DNA from: Coenobita brevimanus
Taxonomy: Eukaryota > Arthropoda > Malacostraca > Decapoda > Coenobitidae
Assembly (NCBI GenBank): GCA_032717465.1
Contig: CM064657.1
Location: 21,755,968-21,819,967 of the forward strand
Reading direction: 5' to 3'
Length of the DNA: 64,000 nt
The notes beneath the pieces were generated by a model. It was not told the origin of the DNA. It ran no database searches and was given only the letters and a program-made list of their open reading frames with translations. Positions within the stretch are counted from its first letter, which is position 1. Every line of letters starts with the position of its first letter. Positions 12,861 to 23,729 of this stretch are shown here, piece after piece. The translations under genes were made by a program, and so were the position numbers.

Positions 12861-14901
12861 CTATCTATCTATCTATTGCCAGACGCCTCAATCCCGTTTG
12901 GGGTGGCCACAAACAAATCGCCTCCAAGTCGCCCTGTCCCCCGCCATTTCACTGCCCTGCTCCCAACTCACACCCCCCTCCCTCATATACCTTTCCACCC
13001 CATCCCTACATCTCATCCTCGGCCTCCCCCTCCCTCTTCCCCCCTCCACCTCACTCACATACACTCTCTTCGTTAGTCTTTCACCCTCCAGCCTCTCCAC
13101 ATGGCCAAACGACCTCAGTGTGTTCCTCATAACGCTTCCTATCACATCCACATCAACACCACAACGCTTCTTTATATCCGCATTCGTCAGCCTGTGTCTC
13201 CATGTGACTCCACATGCTCCTCTTAAATAACTCATTTCCACGGCTCTCACTCTTGACTTGTGTCCTTCCAACAACGTCCAAGCTTCACTTCCGTACGTTA
13301 GACATGGTATCACAATACTGTCATGTAGTAACTTTTTCACTTCCATGCTCACTTCCCTGTTTCTTATCACTGCATTCAAAGAACCAGCAACCTTTCTTCC
13401 CTGCTGTACCCTTTCAAGCACTTCACCCTCCAAACCTCCATCCTTACTCATCACACTACCCAAGTACTTAAACGTACTCACATTTTCCAATTCCTCACCA
13501 TCCAACCTCGCTATACATTCACTGACTTCACCTCTCTCAAAGACCATCACTTTACTCTTCCCTACATTCACCTTTAGATTCCGTTTCTTACACACTCTCT
13601 CAAACTCATCCACCAAGCCTTGCAGCTCCCCTTCATCTTCACTCAACAACACAGTATCATCTGCAAACAACAGTACAGGGAGTTTCCAAACACTATTCTC
13701 TCTCACCAGGGCCACTCCAATATCCACTACCCTACCTTGTACCTCTTTTATTACCCCATCCATGTACAGATTGAACAACCATGGAGACATGACACGTCCC
13801 TGTTTCAAACCAACTTTCAAAGAGAAAAATTCACTTAGTTCACCATCCACACGCACTGCAGCCTTCGCACCATCGTACATACTCTTCACAGCATTCAACA
13901 ACTTCCCATCTACTCCATATATTCTTAACACTTTCCACAATCCTTGTCTATCCACCCTGTCATATGCTTTCTCCAAATCCATGAAAGCCGCATACAACTT
14001 CTTTCCCTTCTCTAGAAACTTTTCCACTAAAGATCTAAGAATGAATATCTGATCTACACAACCTCTTCCCTTCCTAAAGCCTCCCTGTTCTTCTCCAACT
14101 AATTTCTCTGTTCTTTCTCTAACTCTGTCTATAAGTATCCTACCATACACTTTTCCTATTATACTAAGAAGACAAATGCCCCTATGATTGCCACACACTT
14201 CTTTTTCCCCTTTTCCTTTGTACAAGGGAATAATTATACCTGACTTCCAATCCTCCGGGACTCTACCTTCCTCCCAGGCCAATCTGCACATCTTCCACAT
14301 CCATTCTACTACTATCTCTCCCCCATGCTTCAGCATTTCACCACACACTCCATCAATTCCTGGAGCTTTCCCCAATTTAACTTTCTTCATTGCTTCCACA
14401 ACTTCTATCCTACTGATTTCTTCCTGTCTTCTCACCTCCCTCCTTCTCCCAGCCATTCCCCAGCCACTTATACTCGCATTACTTCCATCCTCTACGTTCA
14501 ACAGTTCCTTAAAGTGTTCTCTCCATCTGCTCACTTTTTCTCCCTTCTCCACTAGTAATCTATCATTTTTATCTTTCACTCCCCTGCTAACTTCACTTCC
14601 ACCCTGTCTTACTCTTTTCACCTCTTTCCAGAACATTTTCTTACAGTCCCTCCACTTTACACTCAAATTCCTTCCAAATTCCTCATCCACTCTCTTCTTA
14701 CTCTCTCTTACTAATCTTTTCACCTCTCTCTTTCTTTCTACATATAACTCTCTCTTCCGCCTCTCAACTTCTTCCACGCCCCTATTTCTCATCCATTCAT
14801 TGTATGCTTTCTTCTTTTGTGCCACTGCCTGTTTCACCTCTTCAGTCCACCACGCTGTTCCTTGCATCCCCCTCCGTCTTCTCTTCATTCCACACACCAA
14901 T
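12861..14901 (-). mobile_element. RTE-like LINE, family B, copy 2 (nested, young)
   Basis: A 2041-bp minus-strand insertion in copy 1, bounded by the 9-bp duplication GAAAGCAAT. Its 3' end is the tetranucleotide tail (TAGA)n preceded by GGCGTCTGGCAA; its 5' end is truncated before the RT linker. The coding region is fully open, unlike every other LINE in the window, so this is probably the youngest LINE insertion here. Confidence 0.93.
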
Positions 14902-14909
14902 GAAAGCAA
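12888..14909 (-). CDS. RTE-like reverse transcriptase, intact C-terminal two-thirds
   Basis: 673 codons without a stop. From the N-terminus: linker with WKEV at about 94-97; RT fingers GKAPGIDG at 180-187; NHRGICLL at 241-248; EEQGGFRKGRG at 273-283; palm motif A FMDLEKAYDRV at 309-319; motif B GLKQGRVMSP at 367-376 (the common GCVMSP is GRVMSP here); catalytic FADD at 415-418; then FKYLGS, YGSEAW, and the HVER/GRPRMR C-terminal block. All three catalytic aspartates are present. The endonuclease is missing because of 5' truncation, so the copy cannot move by itself. The first codons read through the target duplication, so the start is not a natural one. Membership of an RTE-like clade is by motif style and tail type, not a tree. 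Confidence 0.9.
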   Translation of the reverse strand: MLSLVCGMKRRRRGMQGTAWWTEEVKQAVAQKKKAYNEWMRNRGVEEVERRKRELYVERKREVKRLVRESKKRVDEEFGRNLSVKWRDCKKMFWKEVKRVRQGGSEVSRGVKDKNDRLLVEKGEKVSRWREHFKELLNVEDGSNASISGWGMAGRRREVRRQEEISRIEVVEAMKKVKLGKAPGIDGVCGEMLKHGGEIVVEWMWKMCRLAWEEGRVPEDWKSGIIIPLYKGKGEKEVCGNHRGICLLSIIGKVYGRILIDRVRERTEKLVGEEQGGFRKGRGCVDQIFILRSLVEKFLEKGKKLYAAFMDLEKAYDRVDRQGLWKVLRIYGVDGKLLNAVKSMYDGAKAAVRVDGELSEFFSLKVGLKQGRVMSPWLFNLYMDGVIKEVQGRVVDIGVALVRENSVWKLPVLLFADDTVLLSEDEGELQGLVDEFERVCKKRNLKVNVGKSKVMVFERGEVSECIARLDGEELENVSTFKYLGSVMSKDGGLEGEVLERVQQGRKVAGSLNAVIRNREVSMEVKKLLHDSIVIPCLTYGSEAWTLLEGHKSRVRAVEMSYLRGACGVTWRHRLTNADIKKRCGVDVDVIGSVMRNTLRSFGHVERLEGERLTKRVYVSEVEGGRGRGRPRMRCRDGVERYMREGGVSWEQGSEMAGDRATWRRFVCGHPKRD

Positions 14910-15287
14910 TGAAATGAGTTATTTGAGAGGAGCCTGTGGATTCACATGAAAAGACAGACTGACAAATGAGGATGTGGAGGGCTGTGGTGTGGATGTGGAT
15001 GCGATAGGAAGCGACAGGAGAAACACAATGAGGTAGTTTGGCCATGTGGAGAGGATGGAGAGTGAGAGAATGACGAGGAGAGTATATATGAGTGAGGTGG
15101 AGGAGGGGAGAGGGAGGGGGAGGCCAAGGATGAGATGGAGGATGGAGTGGAGAGGTACTGTACATGAGAGAGGGTGGGTGTGGGCTGGAAGTAGGGCAGT
15201 GAAATGGCGGGGGACAGGGCGACATGGAGGGGATTTGTTTGTGGCCACCCTTTACGGGATTAAGGCGTCTGGCAATAGATAGATACA
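14902..15287 (+). pseudogene. Family B LINE copy 1, C-terminal piece and tail
   Basis: Resumes the host LINE after the nested insertion at MSYLRGACG and continues through the HVERMESERMTRRVYMSEV and GRGRPRMRW blocks to the 3' end GTGGCCACCC...GGCAATAGATAGATA. A TAG in place of a Trp codon and a TGA interrupt it. Confidence 0.85.
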
Positions 15288-15338
15288 GTAGAAGGTGTGA
15301 AAGTCCAGAGTATGCTAGAGTTTTGCTGTGTGTATTAA

Positions 15339-15353
15339 CCCTTTAACCGCAGG
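15339..15353 (+). repeat. piggyBac 1 left terminal inverted repeat
   Basis: CCCTTTAACCGCAGG directly after TTAA; partner at 18790-18804. Confidence 0.93.
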
Positions 15354-16064
15354 TATTGTTTTGGTCTGACTGTCCTCTCCTGCGGGGGTTTCAGCCAAAT
15401 GTAAACAAACCTTTAAACCTTAATAACTCTGCAAAGAATAAAGCTAGAGAAAAAAATAAGGTACCATTAGAAAGTACTAACCTTCAGTTTTCCATTGATG
15501 TAGGTTTCATGACTTTGTTGACTTTCACAGGACGGGGAGAGCCGTTAGAAGTGAGTGGTGTGAAATAACTATTTTACACCCCACACACCAGTACCAAATG
15601 CCAACCACTCTCTCATAATAGTAATATAAACATATATGAACACTGTACATACGATAAACACCCACTCTGTGTTCACTGAGGTAGGTAAAAGGACTTCCCT
15701 GCGGCTGCGCCCGCTCTTCACTGCGGCTGCGCCTCACTTCACTGCGGCGGCACCCGCTCACTGACGTTTCATGCGATCTTTTCATTATTTCTAACTTCTA
15801 TTATTATTTTATATATAATCTGGGCAATATACATTATATTTACACTGCACTTATTACTATATTGCATCACTGTCGCATCACAGAATTACACAAGTGCCGC
15901 AGAATTACACAAGTGCTGCAGATTCTCTTATTACAATATCACTTATTATACTGGCCAATATTTACATTTTTTTCTAGGCAAAATATCCCTTATTACTACA
16001 TTATCCATTATACAATTATTGGCAAAGCACGTCACTGTCGCATCACTATATATCACTGTCACTT
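15354..16064. other. piggyBac 1 internal non-coding (3' side of gene)
   Basis: About 710 bp between the left TIR and the end of the transposase frame. It contains a small GC-rich tandem (CACTGCGGCTGCGCC type, about 15690-15760) and otherwise AT-rich sequence. No second gene seen. Confidence 0.6.
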
Positions 16065-18557
16065 TCAGTATTTACTCAGAGAGTGGTACTCGGCAAAGCA
16101 CGGAGTTACACATAGAGCGACTTGGCATTCCAGGCACTGGTGTGTGCTCATTTTTCTCGTCCGAGGCCTCCGTGTGGTGTTATGACATACTCTGCAGCGG
16201 CCCTGTGACAACCTGCCGCCTGCTGTAAGAGGCAATTTCACAAGCTGGTGCCAGCTCATGTAATTGCGGCACTCAAGACGGTCAGGTTGTGTGTCAGAGT
16301 GTCGCCTCGGAATCAATGCCGTCACCTGACCAAATCATGCAAGTAGCTGCTGCACGACAGTCTTGGAAAACTGTCTCAGTGATGGTTGCCTTATGCCCCC
16401 GACTTGTGTCTTGTAGAGAATGAAGGCGTTGAGCATGCACATATCGAGCATGTGCAGGCAAGCCTTCCTGTACCATCGGGTGTTTCTCCTCAGACAGTCG
16501 ATTTCGCCAATCATCATATCAGACTTATCAACAAGTCTCATATTGACATTGTAATCAATGACGGCATCAGGCTTCATAATTGGCTCTCCCGTCCTGTAGC
16601 TGACCTTCCCAGTTCTCTGCAATTCCCCCTTGTGGATGGTGCTGATCATATTCACGACCTTCTTGTCATGCCACCTGATCGCCAGAAGCTTGTCTGACTT
16701 CTTCAGGCGAACATCTCCCTTGGATGATGATGATGCTTCGGGGAAACTTGGCCACTCTTTTCTATAGCTCCGTACAGTGCCAACAGTGCCAATGCCGTGT
16801 TCAGCCAGGTATTTGGAGAGTTTCGGTGCTGTGTAGTAATTGTCTGTGTACAGCACATGATTACCACCAAAATACCTCTCCATCAGCACTTTTACAACGG
16901 AGCCAGAGAAGCCAAGGGGGTCTTTCCTGTTCACGTCCATTGTACTAGCCGAGTAGATGACAAAATCCAGGATATACCCCGTCTCACAGTCACACAGCAC
17001 AAAGAACTTTATCCCAAAGCAGTGGCGTTTGCTGGGGATGTACTGCATGAATTTGAGACATCCTCTGAACAATACCAGGGATTCGTCTATGACGACTTTC
17101 TGCATAGGCCGGAAAAATCGCATAAATCGATCCCTAATCCTGTTGAGAAAATCCCTCACTTTCCACAAAGGGTCAGTTTGGGATGGGTTTGCATTGTCAG
17201 CGAAGTGCAGGTATCCTAGCAGCTGTCGGAACCGATCCCATGACATATACTTCCCGAATATTGGGATAGTAGTAATGTCATCCACGAGCCAGTACTCCTC
17301 CAACTCATGTTTCTTTATATGGGGCATCAGAAACATTAGTGCAAAAAAAACATACAGCTCTCTGATTCCGACAGGCAACCACGACACTTGCTTTGGTGAG
17401 CCAATAGGTCCCAGCCCTTCTGCTGCACACTGAGCTGCATACCTATTGGTCTCATTGCTGACATGCTGCACGATTTCATCATCCATGAAGGCCAGGAAGT
17501 AGTCAACAAAGTCATCTCCTGCGTTGCATGGAAAGGCAGGCTGTATTCCAGCATTTGTCATATCAAACGGCGGATTGTGTGGCTGAAAATCTGCACCGTC
17601 AGACCAAACAAATGCATCCACCTTCCCTGTGCGTGGTTCAGTGGAAGTGGCAGGTTGCATTGCACTCGTTTCCCCGTGAGAAGGAGCTGAGGTGGAGGCA
17701 ATGGGTGAGGCAATGGGTGAGGCAGGAGGTGAGGCAGGAGGCGAGCGGGAGGGGGGTGAGGCAGGAGGCGAGCGGGAGGGGGGTGAGGCAGGAGGCAACG
17801 GGGAGGGGGGTGAGTGCGGGGGCGGTGAGTGGGGGGGGGTGAGGGTGAGGGAGCTGAGCGGGGGGGCAGGCGGGGGGGTTTCTGACCTGGTGTGTGGTGA
17901 AACTTGACCCTTTCTACCCCGCTTATCACCTCGCTTATCTCCTCGCTTATCGCCCAGCTTTGCCCTCCAACTGCCACACATCTCCTTTGTTCTAGGCCTG
18001 CCTGCCCTGCCTGCACGGCCTGCCTTCCCTCGCTTTGCAGGCTCTGGGAATTCGTATTCCTCAGATGATGTAGACTGAGGAGAGGGCACGGCAGATGATG
18101 ATGATGATGTGAGGGCAATAGGGCTAGGGGAACGGGAAATTGATGGGGAATGCTTACTAGGGCCTGGTGTGGGAGACGTAAGTCTGCGCTTCACTCCCTT
18201 CCCACGTGCAATACCAGATTTGCCCATAGGAGCCTTCCCTTTCCCAAAGTAAGTTGGGGGTGGTGGGGGGGAAACAACACGATCACTTTCATCACTGTCA
18301 CTATCAATGGAAAATGGTTCACCACCAATCACTGCCAAATCATCACTGCTTGCTGTGAGTGTGTCACTTTCACTGCCACAATCAAGAGTAGTACTTACTG
18401 TTTTGTCCAGCTCAGTTCTAATTTCAGGAGTGCTCAACCCCTTCTGCCTCGCTGTCAGCAGTTCCTTCACCGGTGTAGAGATAGAAGGAACACTAGCACT
18501 AATCACTTTCGAGGAGGAAGCGAGCGACGATGAGTCGGGACGGAGCGCCATTCTCAT
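16065..18557 (-). pseudogene. piggyBac-like transposase with one nonsense codon
   Basis: DDE transposase that excises and reinserts the element at TTAA. The first 740 codons are open. Residues 1-315 are a disordered Ser/Pro/Lys-rich N-terminus with proline-serine repeats (about 225-290). Residues about 325-725 are the catalytic domain (DDE_Tnp_1_7 type): first aspartate D491 in VVIDES, second D572 in LYTDNYYT, third D677 in MRLVDKSD. A TGA at 16335-16337 follows QQLLA. The frame then continues unbroken to 16065 with a cysteine-rich zinc-binding tail (CRVC, CLEC, CVTPC). The homologue at 41798-44011 has arginine at the stop position, so the stop is a mutation. Without the tail the protein would probably bind its ends poorly; it may still yield a truncated product. 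Resembles PGBD4-type proteins. Confidence 0.9.
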
Positions 18558-18789
18558 GCACAGAGCTGGACAGATACTGACTGATGCGGGTCAGGGCAGG
18601 GGTGGGGGGGGCCCCCTCGGGGTTGGAGGAGGGAGGTGTGGGATGGCTGGCGTGAAAGAACTCGACAGCTACTCTTGCATGAGATACTTTGCGCGCAGGA
18701 AAAACGCGCGGTGTTCAAAATATTCACGATCATTCCAGAATGACACCTGCGGTTTGGTCCAGTTTTGTCAATGTCATTTTGGAATGACA
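18558..18789. promoter_or_regulatory. piggyBac 1 5' region with subterminal repeats
   Basis: Segment between the transposase start and the right TIR, where the promoter must lie. It contains two copies of a GAATGACACC(T/C)G(C/T)GG motif about 45 bp apart (about 18737 and 18782), typical placement for transposase-binding subterminal repeats. No TATA box is obvious. Confidence 0.5.
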
Positions 18790-18804
18790 CCCGTGGTTAA
18801 AGGG
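18790..18804 (-). repeat. piggyBac 1 right terminal inverted repeat
   Basis: Reads CCCTTTAACCACGGG inward from the TTAA at 18805-18808. Confidence 0.93.
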
Positions 18805-18808
18805 TTAA

Positions 18809-20353
18809 GCTGTGAAAAACCTTCGTCCTGTCGTGTGTTTATTTACATTTGGCGCCAAATACGGTGACTTCGGTGGGTGGTTTTTGTTCCCGTGGAAGTT
18901 ATAAGTATTACCCTGTGTAAATATAGAGCTACAATTGGGTGGGTGTTAACTGTATGTTGTTTCGCCAGTATGAACAGTTTATCCAGAATAAATATTCGAA
19001 ACCGGGTGGAACTTTGTTTTGTTTTGGCATTATTTATTCGAGCTGACATTGTTGGCTGAGTGGAATTTTGTATCGTTTTAACTTGTTTTGGTTCGAACTT
19101 AGATTTTTTTTTTTTTTTTTTGAGCGATACAGCATTTCGGTGTAATTGTTGTGTTATACAGTAGTGTGGGAACGATTTTTGTGACCTGAATTGAGCAGTT
19201 TGTAACAGTCCTTTGTGACTGTGATTGGCGCCTTTGTCTTGGTGGATGTAAACAACTGCGGTCTGGTACAGTATATTTGGTGTATTTAGTGTTAAACATT
19301 CCCCTATGCACAATGTTGTAAGTGAGTAACCTACTGTTCTCTTAGTTTTGTTCACTGGGTTCGCCAATGAAAACAGTTTTATCCCTTGTTTACAGTTATT
19401 TAGTGAGTAGAGTTTTTATTGCAATTTCCCACCACTAGCAATCCCTCATTTCGGCTGCTTGGTTAACCATTTTTCCCCCTCTCATCTCATGGTAAGTTAA
19501 AATGCGTAGCAGGTAGATTTCCTTACTTCACTTGAAAAGGCAGTTAGCATCTCAGCATTTAAATCACCATTGCTGCAAAGTAACTCCTTGTTTATTTGTT
19601 TCTAAAGGTTCACCATATATGTATTATTTTTGTTTACAGGTAACACTTTTTTTTCTCAGTTACACATAAATCTATTTTTTCTCTCTGCTTACAGGCACTG
19701 CTCAGTCTGGTGTTTTAATACTTCTGTACCTGGGCATTTCAGGAATTAACAAAGTTTTAGCACCTTCATTCTAGGTGATAACACATTTTTCATTTGACAG
19801 CACTCAATTAACTTTGCATTCTATAAAAGCAGTAATCAAAATGCCTTAGAACGTTACGTGCAAACACCGTAGAGTTTGCAGGTACGTTAAGAACGACGCG
19901 TAAACAGGCAACGATGTTAATCAGAGGCTGCTGAACGCTTCAGGGTTTTATTCCTTCCAGGCACAATTGATGTACTCTTGCAAAACATTGTGGCTTTTCT
20001 CTCCCATGCTGCCTCCATCCTTACTGACTACTACCTGCACATTGCCCATTCACAGACGGACTGACTGTCACTCAGTGACTCTGAGAACTCTGTCATTCAC
20101 TGACTTACTGTTTGACTCTAGCTCACTAACTCTGTCACTGTCCATCTGCCACTAACTGTCGCACTGACTGTTCATTGACTGTCTGTTACTGACAACTCTC
20201 ACTGTCTGACTGGCTCTCACTCAATAACTGGCACTGGCTCACTGACTGACTGCCATTCACTAACTCATTCTATCCGTTACTCAACCGTCTTGAAGGTGGG
20301 ATGGTCCCTTTCAATCCTCCCACACTTTACCAACAGTGCAGCAAAGACTATTC
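18809..20353. other. Intergenic DNA with CACTGACT-rich stretch
   Basis: No gene recognised. Holds a poly(T) run at about 19106-19122 and, at about 20030-20290, a cryptic simple sequence rich in CACTGACT/CACTAACT. Confidence 0.5.
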
Positions 20354-20495
20354 TAGGGCCTAAGGGAGAACTCACGTTTCTTACACAATAATGTATATTC
20401 TAGAGCCTAGGAAAGAACTCACATTTTCTTATTCAGTAGTGCATAACCTAGAACCTAGGAAAGAATTCACATTTTCCCCACGCATTAATGCACAA
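20354..20495 (+). repeat. Short tandem repeat, about 49-bp unit, 3 copies
   Basis: Three degenerate units starting CTAG(G/A)(G/A)CCTA near 20354, 20401 and 20451, each followed by GAA(C/T)TCAC and a T-rich run ending near AATGCA/AATGTA. Confidence 0.7.
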
Positions 20496-20954
20496 AAATT
20501 AACAATACACAGTAACAAAAATGACAAGAACTAATACATAAGGTACAAGAGAAGGACAATCAAACAGATATGTTAGTGTTTCTAGACTGTTTCTTACATC
20601 TCCTGATATGAAATATTAACCTATTCCTGTGGCACAGCACCTAAAAGCTAAAATGTTCCTCACATCCCCAGATATAAACCACTAACCTAATCCAACCGGC
20701 ATAATATTGAAATTATTGACCCTCCCCACCATATACACATGCAGGAAAAAAAAAAGTTCAAGCCCTCAGTTAAAGAACCAGTAGTCTATCGTTTATGAAA
20801 TGTTACACAAGTAGTTGAGCAGATGTACGCCCTTTAGATGCTGAGATAGGTAAAAGGTAGTTGTTCTTGAAGTTGATTTCATACAATACTTACAATGTGG
20901 TCTGATGGCACCACTTCTGCTTTATAAGATATTGAAATGTTTGTACACTCACGG

Positions 20955-21293
20955 CTGATAGTCCGTGACAGGGCTGTGATGGAATGCCACGGCTACCGCA
21001 GGGCACAGCGTCCGAACTCGCCAAACATATCGTTCTAGCTCCAGTAAACGAGCTGTAGGTTGTTTAGAAGAATTTCTGGACACAATCACTGACACCTCAC
21101 CGACTGTCAGGTTTGCTGTTTGGCAGTATGAGTGCAGGTGTGTGGGTATCGGCCCGACATCGATGCATGTATTGTGCTAAGTAATTTGCAATGACTGACA
21201 AATGTATAATAAGAACGGATAAATAATGAGATGCGTACATGAATACAATATTGTTAGTGGAACATGGCAATAATGATTGCAAAATACGTCATA
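20955..21293 (+). repeat. Dispersed repeat S, copy 2
   Basis: Same orientation and order as 9807-10170, starting CTGATAGTCC and sharing the CACCGACTGTCAGG and GTTTGCTGTTTGGCAG blocks. It ends where a family B LINE tail begins. Confidence 0.75.
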
Positions 21294-21343
21294 TCTATCT
21301 ATCTATCTATTGCCAGACGCCATAATCCCCTAAGGGGTGGCCG
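21294..21343 (-). mobile_element. RTE-like LINE, family B, 3'-tail fragment
   Basis: Only about 50 bp: the (TAGA)n tail followed by TTGCCAGACGCC and GGGTGGCC on the plus strand, exactly the 3' end of family B seen at 12861 and 15275. A severely 5'-truncated insertion. Confidence 0.8.
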
Positions 21344-21694
21344 TTTGACTTTGAGTTATTTGTTTTACGGGGAGGGGCATTAACCCTTCATAAACCCACT
21401 TGTTGACACGTAAGGAGCATGTATGGTTTGGTTATATGGTTAACACCCAGCGCTGTAAATGGTTTCTTGGCTTACAGGAAACCATTTGGCTTGTCCCTCA
21501 ATGTAAAGCCATCTGTAAAGGAAAGAAAAGCAGTAAGAAGTGACAGGAAAGATGGGAGAAATAGGAAGAGAGGAGGGCAGGCACAGAAAAAGAAAGATAA
21601 AGGCTAACGAAGTAGGCAGCACTACATCAAGTGAGTGGATGATGGTCGCCACCACCTACCACCCTCATATATACAGTATGCTGTATATACATGT

Positions 21695-21736
<42 letters not shown>

Positions 21737-21877
21737 CCTTTATCGCTCCATATTATTATATAGATTAACAGTGCGGCCATTGGGATCACGGAGCATAACG
21801 TCTGCGTAATCGTCCATAGATACACGGTAACGACCAGAAGTATCTAAATTATACCATTAATACCCTTATTCACATAT
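21344..21877. other. Intergenic DNA with a (GA)n run
   Basis: No gene recognised. Contains (GA)n at about 21692-21734. Confidence 0.5.
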
Positions 21878-23147
21878 TATAGTCGCGGCGCACGACTCTG
21901 AGGTTGTCATTATCGTACCCTGGCAACCTACCGTTCAAAAGTGCGTCCGATTTCATGTCATTATACACGAATCATATTATTATGCACGAATATATTATGC
22001 ACGAATATTATTATACACAAACATATTATACACGAATCACATGCGTCTTATATTATACACGAAATCATACTTTTGAATGGTAGGTTGCCAGAGCACGATA
22101 ATAATGTCACGGGGTTTTTAATTTAAAAGCAATATTAAAGGATAATTCTCAATAATACTGGAGAACAGGGACAATGAATTGTCTTGCTAAATCAAGCAAT
22201 GATTACTTTATGCCGGCCCGCTTCGCCGACTCTCCCAGAACGAGAATTTACAAACTTTCTCAACAGTACACAGCAGAGACTAATTACTCACAATTGCTGT
22301 TTATTAGTACTGTTAGCCTCTGGAAAAAGTGATTTCACCCCTGACAATAAATAACTAATACTATCAATGATATCAGGTTCTTGCTGATGCGTTAACTCCT
22401 AGAAGGCACAACGGATTTTAAGCTTAGACAAGACTGGCCTAAGTACCAGTTATGAATAGCAAAGCGTTTATGCAAGCTAGGAGCTATAAGGGAAATAAGC
22501 TTAATTATGGAGAAATGAAACACGAGTTTACATTACATTAAGCTCAAAGAAAAAGAACTGTTAAATTTATTAATTACAAAGGAACAAATTCAACATTACA
22601 TCTCAAAGTGAATTCAAAATAATGAGATTGCACTCACTCGCCCACTCAGAAGCTAACCTCTTAAACCTAGGAAAATACGAAAAGGAAATACTGGTCAATG
22701 TAGCGTATCACCAAGGAAGGGTGGGAGCCTGGAGAACTGTAGTCTAGTGGAGTCTGGGTGCTAGAAGCCTCTCTCACTCTCACTACTGGAGCACAGAACC
22801 ACACTCCGTCGCGACAGACAAAAGACTGATTCAAATACGATGTGTGTGGTAGGATGCACAGGCCAGCCGGAAGAAGGCGTGGCCAACGGTTGAGGCAAGC
22901 AGGGGCGAACAATATAGAAACAATAATATCGCTCAGTAGAGCACTTAATGACGTGCATTAGAACAATCACTTTTGAAACAGTGACGAATGTTTTGAAAAA
23001 AAGTATACCATCGAAATGGAGAGAGAAACGGTTAACTGAACGATACACAGTGAGTTTTCCACTAATAGTTCGTGGTTTCTCACAAAAGGAAAATGTCGGT
23101 AATTTGATTCATGACAAATAACCTCAGAGTCACCCGCCGCGACTATA
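21878..23147. mobile_element. Candidate DNA element with 30-bp terminal inverted repeats
   Basis: The left end TATAGTCGCGGCGCACGACT (21878-) and the right end read inward TATAGTCGCGGCGGGTGACT (from 23147) continue as CTCTGAGGTT(G/A)T, giving about 30 bp of inverted match over a span of 1270 bp. A TA target is possible because both ends begin with TA. No transposase is recognisable inside, so it would be non-autonomous. Superfamily not assigned. Confidence 0.55.
21908..22116. repeat. Hairpin with ATTATACACGAAT tandem core
   Basis: Outer arms CTGGCAACCTACC(G/A)TTCAAAAGT lie inverted at about 21922-21945 and 22070-22093 and extend outward (ATTATCGT). The loop between them is a tandem of ATTATACACGAAT-like units. 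It looks like a small foldback or MITE sitting inside the left side of the 21878-23147 element. Confidence 0.65.
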
Positions 23148-23314
23148 GTGTTATCATCAATGGATGTTGCGTGAGATATAGCATGGTGACCCTTTTGGGA
23201 ACTCCTGAAAAAACTTCAAGGTCACCGAAAAGTTATATGGCAAATAGAAACCGTACATAAGAAAATCAGTAAAAGAAAATGTGCCATAGCTTTGAACCTC
23301 GTATGCCTCCAAGA

Positions 23315-23317
<3 letters not shown>

Positions 23318-23399
<82 letters not shown>
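23318..23399. repeat. (TA)n microsatellite
   Basis: About 80 bp of TA repeats. Confidence 0.95.
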
Positions 23400-23402
<3 letters not shown>

Positions 23403-23729
23403 GGGTATTAAGATAAATGATATTTATTTGTGATTATTGGAACTAATATAACAAATGACATCACATACACTATCACCTAGTAAACACATCTGTAGCAGCC
23501 CAAATAAGGCATCTAACAATATATGAAAGCGAAGTAGTCGATGGGGGCTTTTAGAAACAATATGAGAATCATGGTGACAAATGTTTTAATTTAGCATATT
23601 TGGAACCTTCGTTTAGAACGTGAGCATTACTTGGTTTAGTGATTTTAACACAATCATAACGTTGACTGCACAAACACACAAATTACACAGGCAGTTTGTT
23701 GGCAGGAAGAATAGTTTAATAGCAAAAGC
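23400..23729. other. Intergenic DNA, no gene seen
   Basis: AT-rich sequence without recognisable coding, repeat or regulatory content. Confidence 0.4.

Larger units (their letters stand above)
11868..15287 (+). mobile_element. RTE-like LINE, family B, copy 1 (host of a nested copy)
   Basis: A 5'-truncated plus-strand copy. It starts at a point corresponding to the RT palm, runs to about 12249, is replaced by unrelated DNA to about 12598, resumes at 12599-12860, is split by a minus-strand copy of the same family (12861-14901) and ends at 14902-15287 with the family 3' end GGCGTCTGGCAATAGATAG. The two flanks of the nested copy join exactly through the 9-bp duplication GAAAGCAAT. Confidence 0.88.
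15335..18808. mobile_element. piggyBac-like DNA transposon 1, complete ends
   Basis: TTAA at 15335-15338 and 18805-18808 flank a 3466-bp element. The left terminus is CCCTTTAACCGCAGG (15339-15353). The right terminus, read inward, is CCCTTTAACCACGGG (18790-18804), so 13 of 15 bases match as inverted repeats. TTAA duplication and a CCC start are hallmarks of the piggyBac superfamily. Near the right end a subterminal motif is repeated (GAATGACACCTGCGG, GAATGACACCCGTGG). It carries one transposase gene on the minus strand. Confidence 0.95.

Noticed and set aside
13258..14052. 264-aa plus-strand frame
   Set aside because: Antisense shadow of the intact family B reverse transcriptase.
17558..18118. 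186-aa Pro/His/Ser-rich minus-strand frame
   Set aside because: Out-of-frame reading of the GC-rich low-complexity N-terminal part of piggyBac transposase 1.
18840..18860. Primer-binding site of a retrovirus-like element (TTTGGCGCCAAAT)
   Set aside because: Short palindrome with no adjacent LTR, gag or pol sequence.
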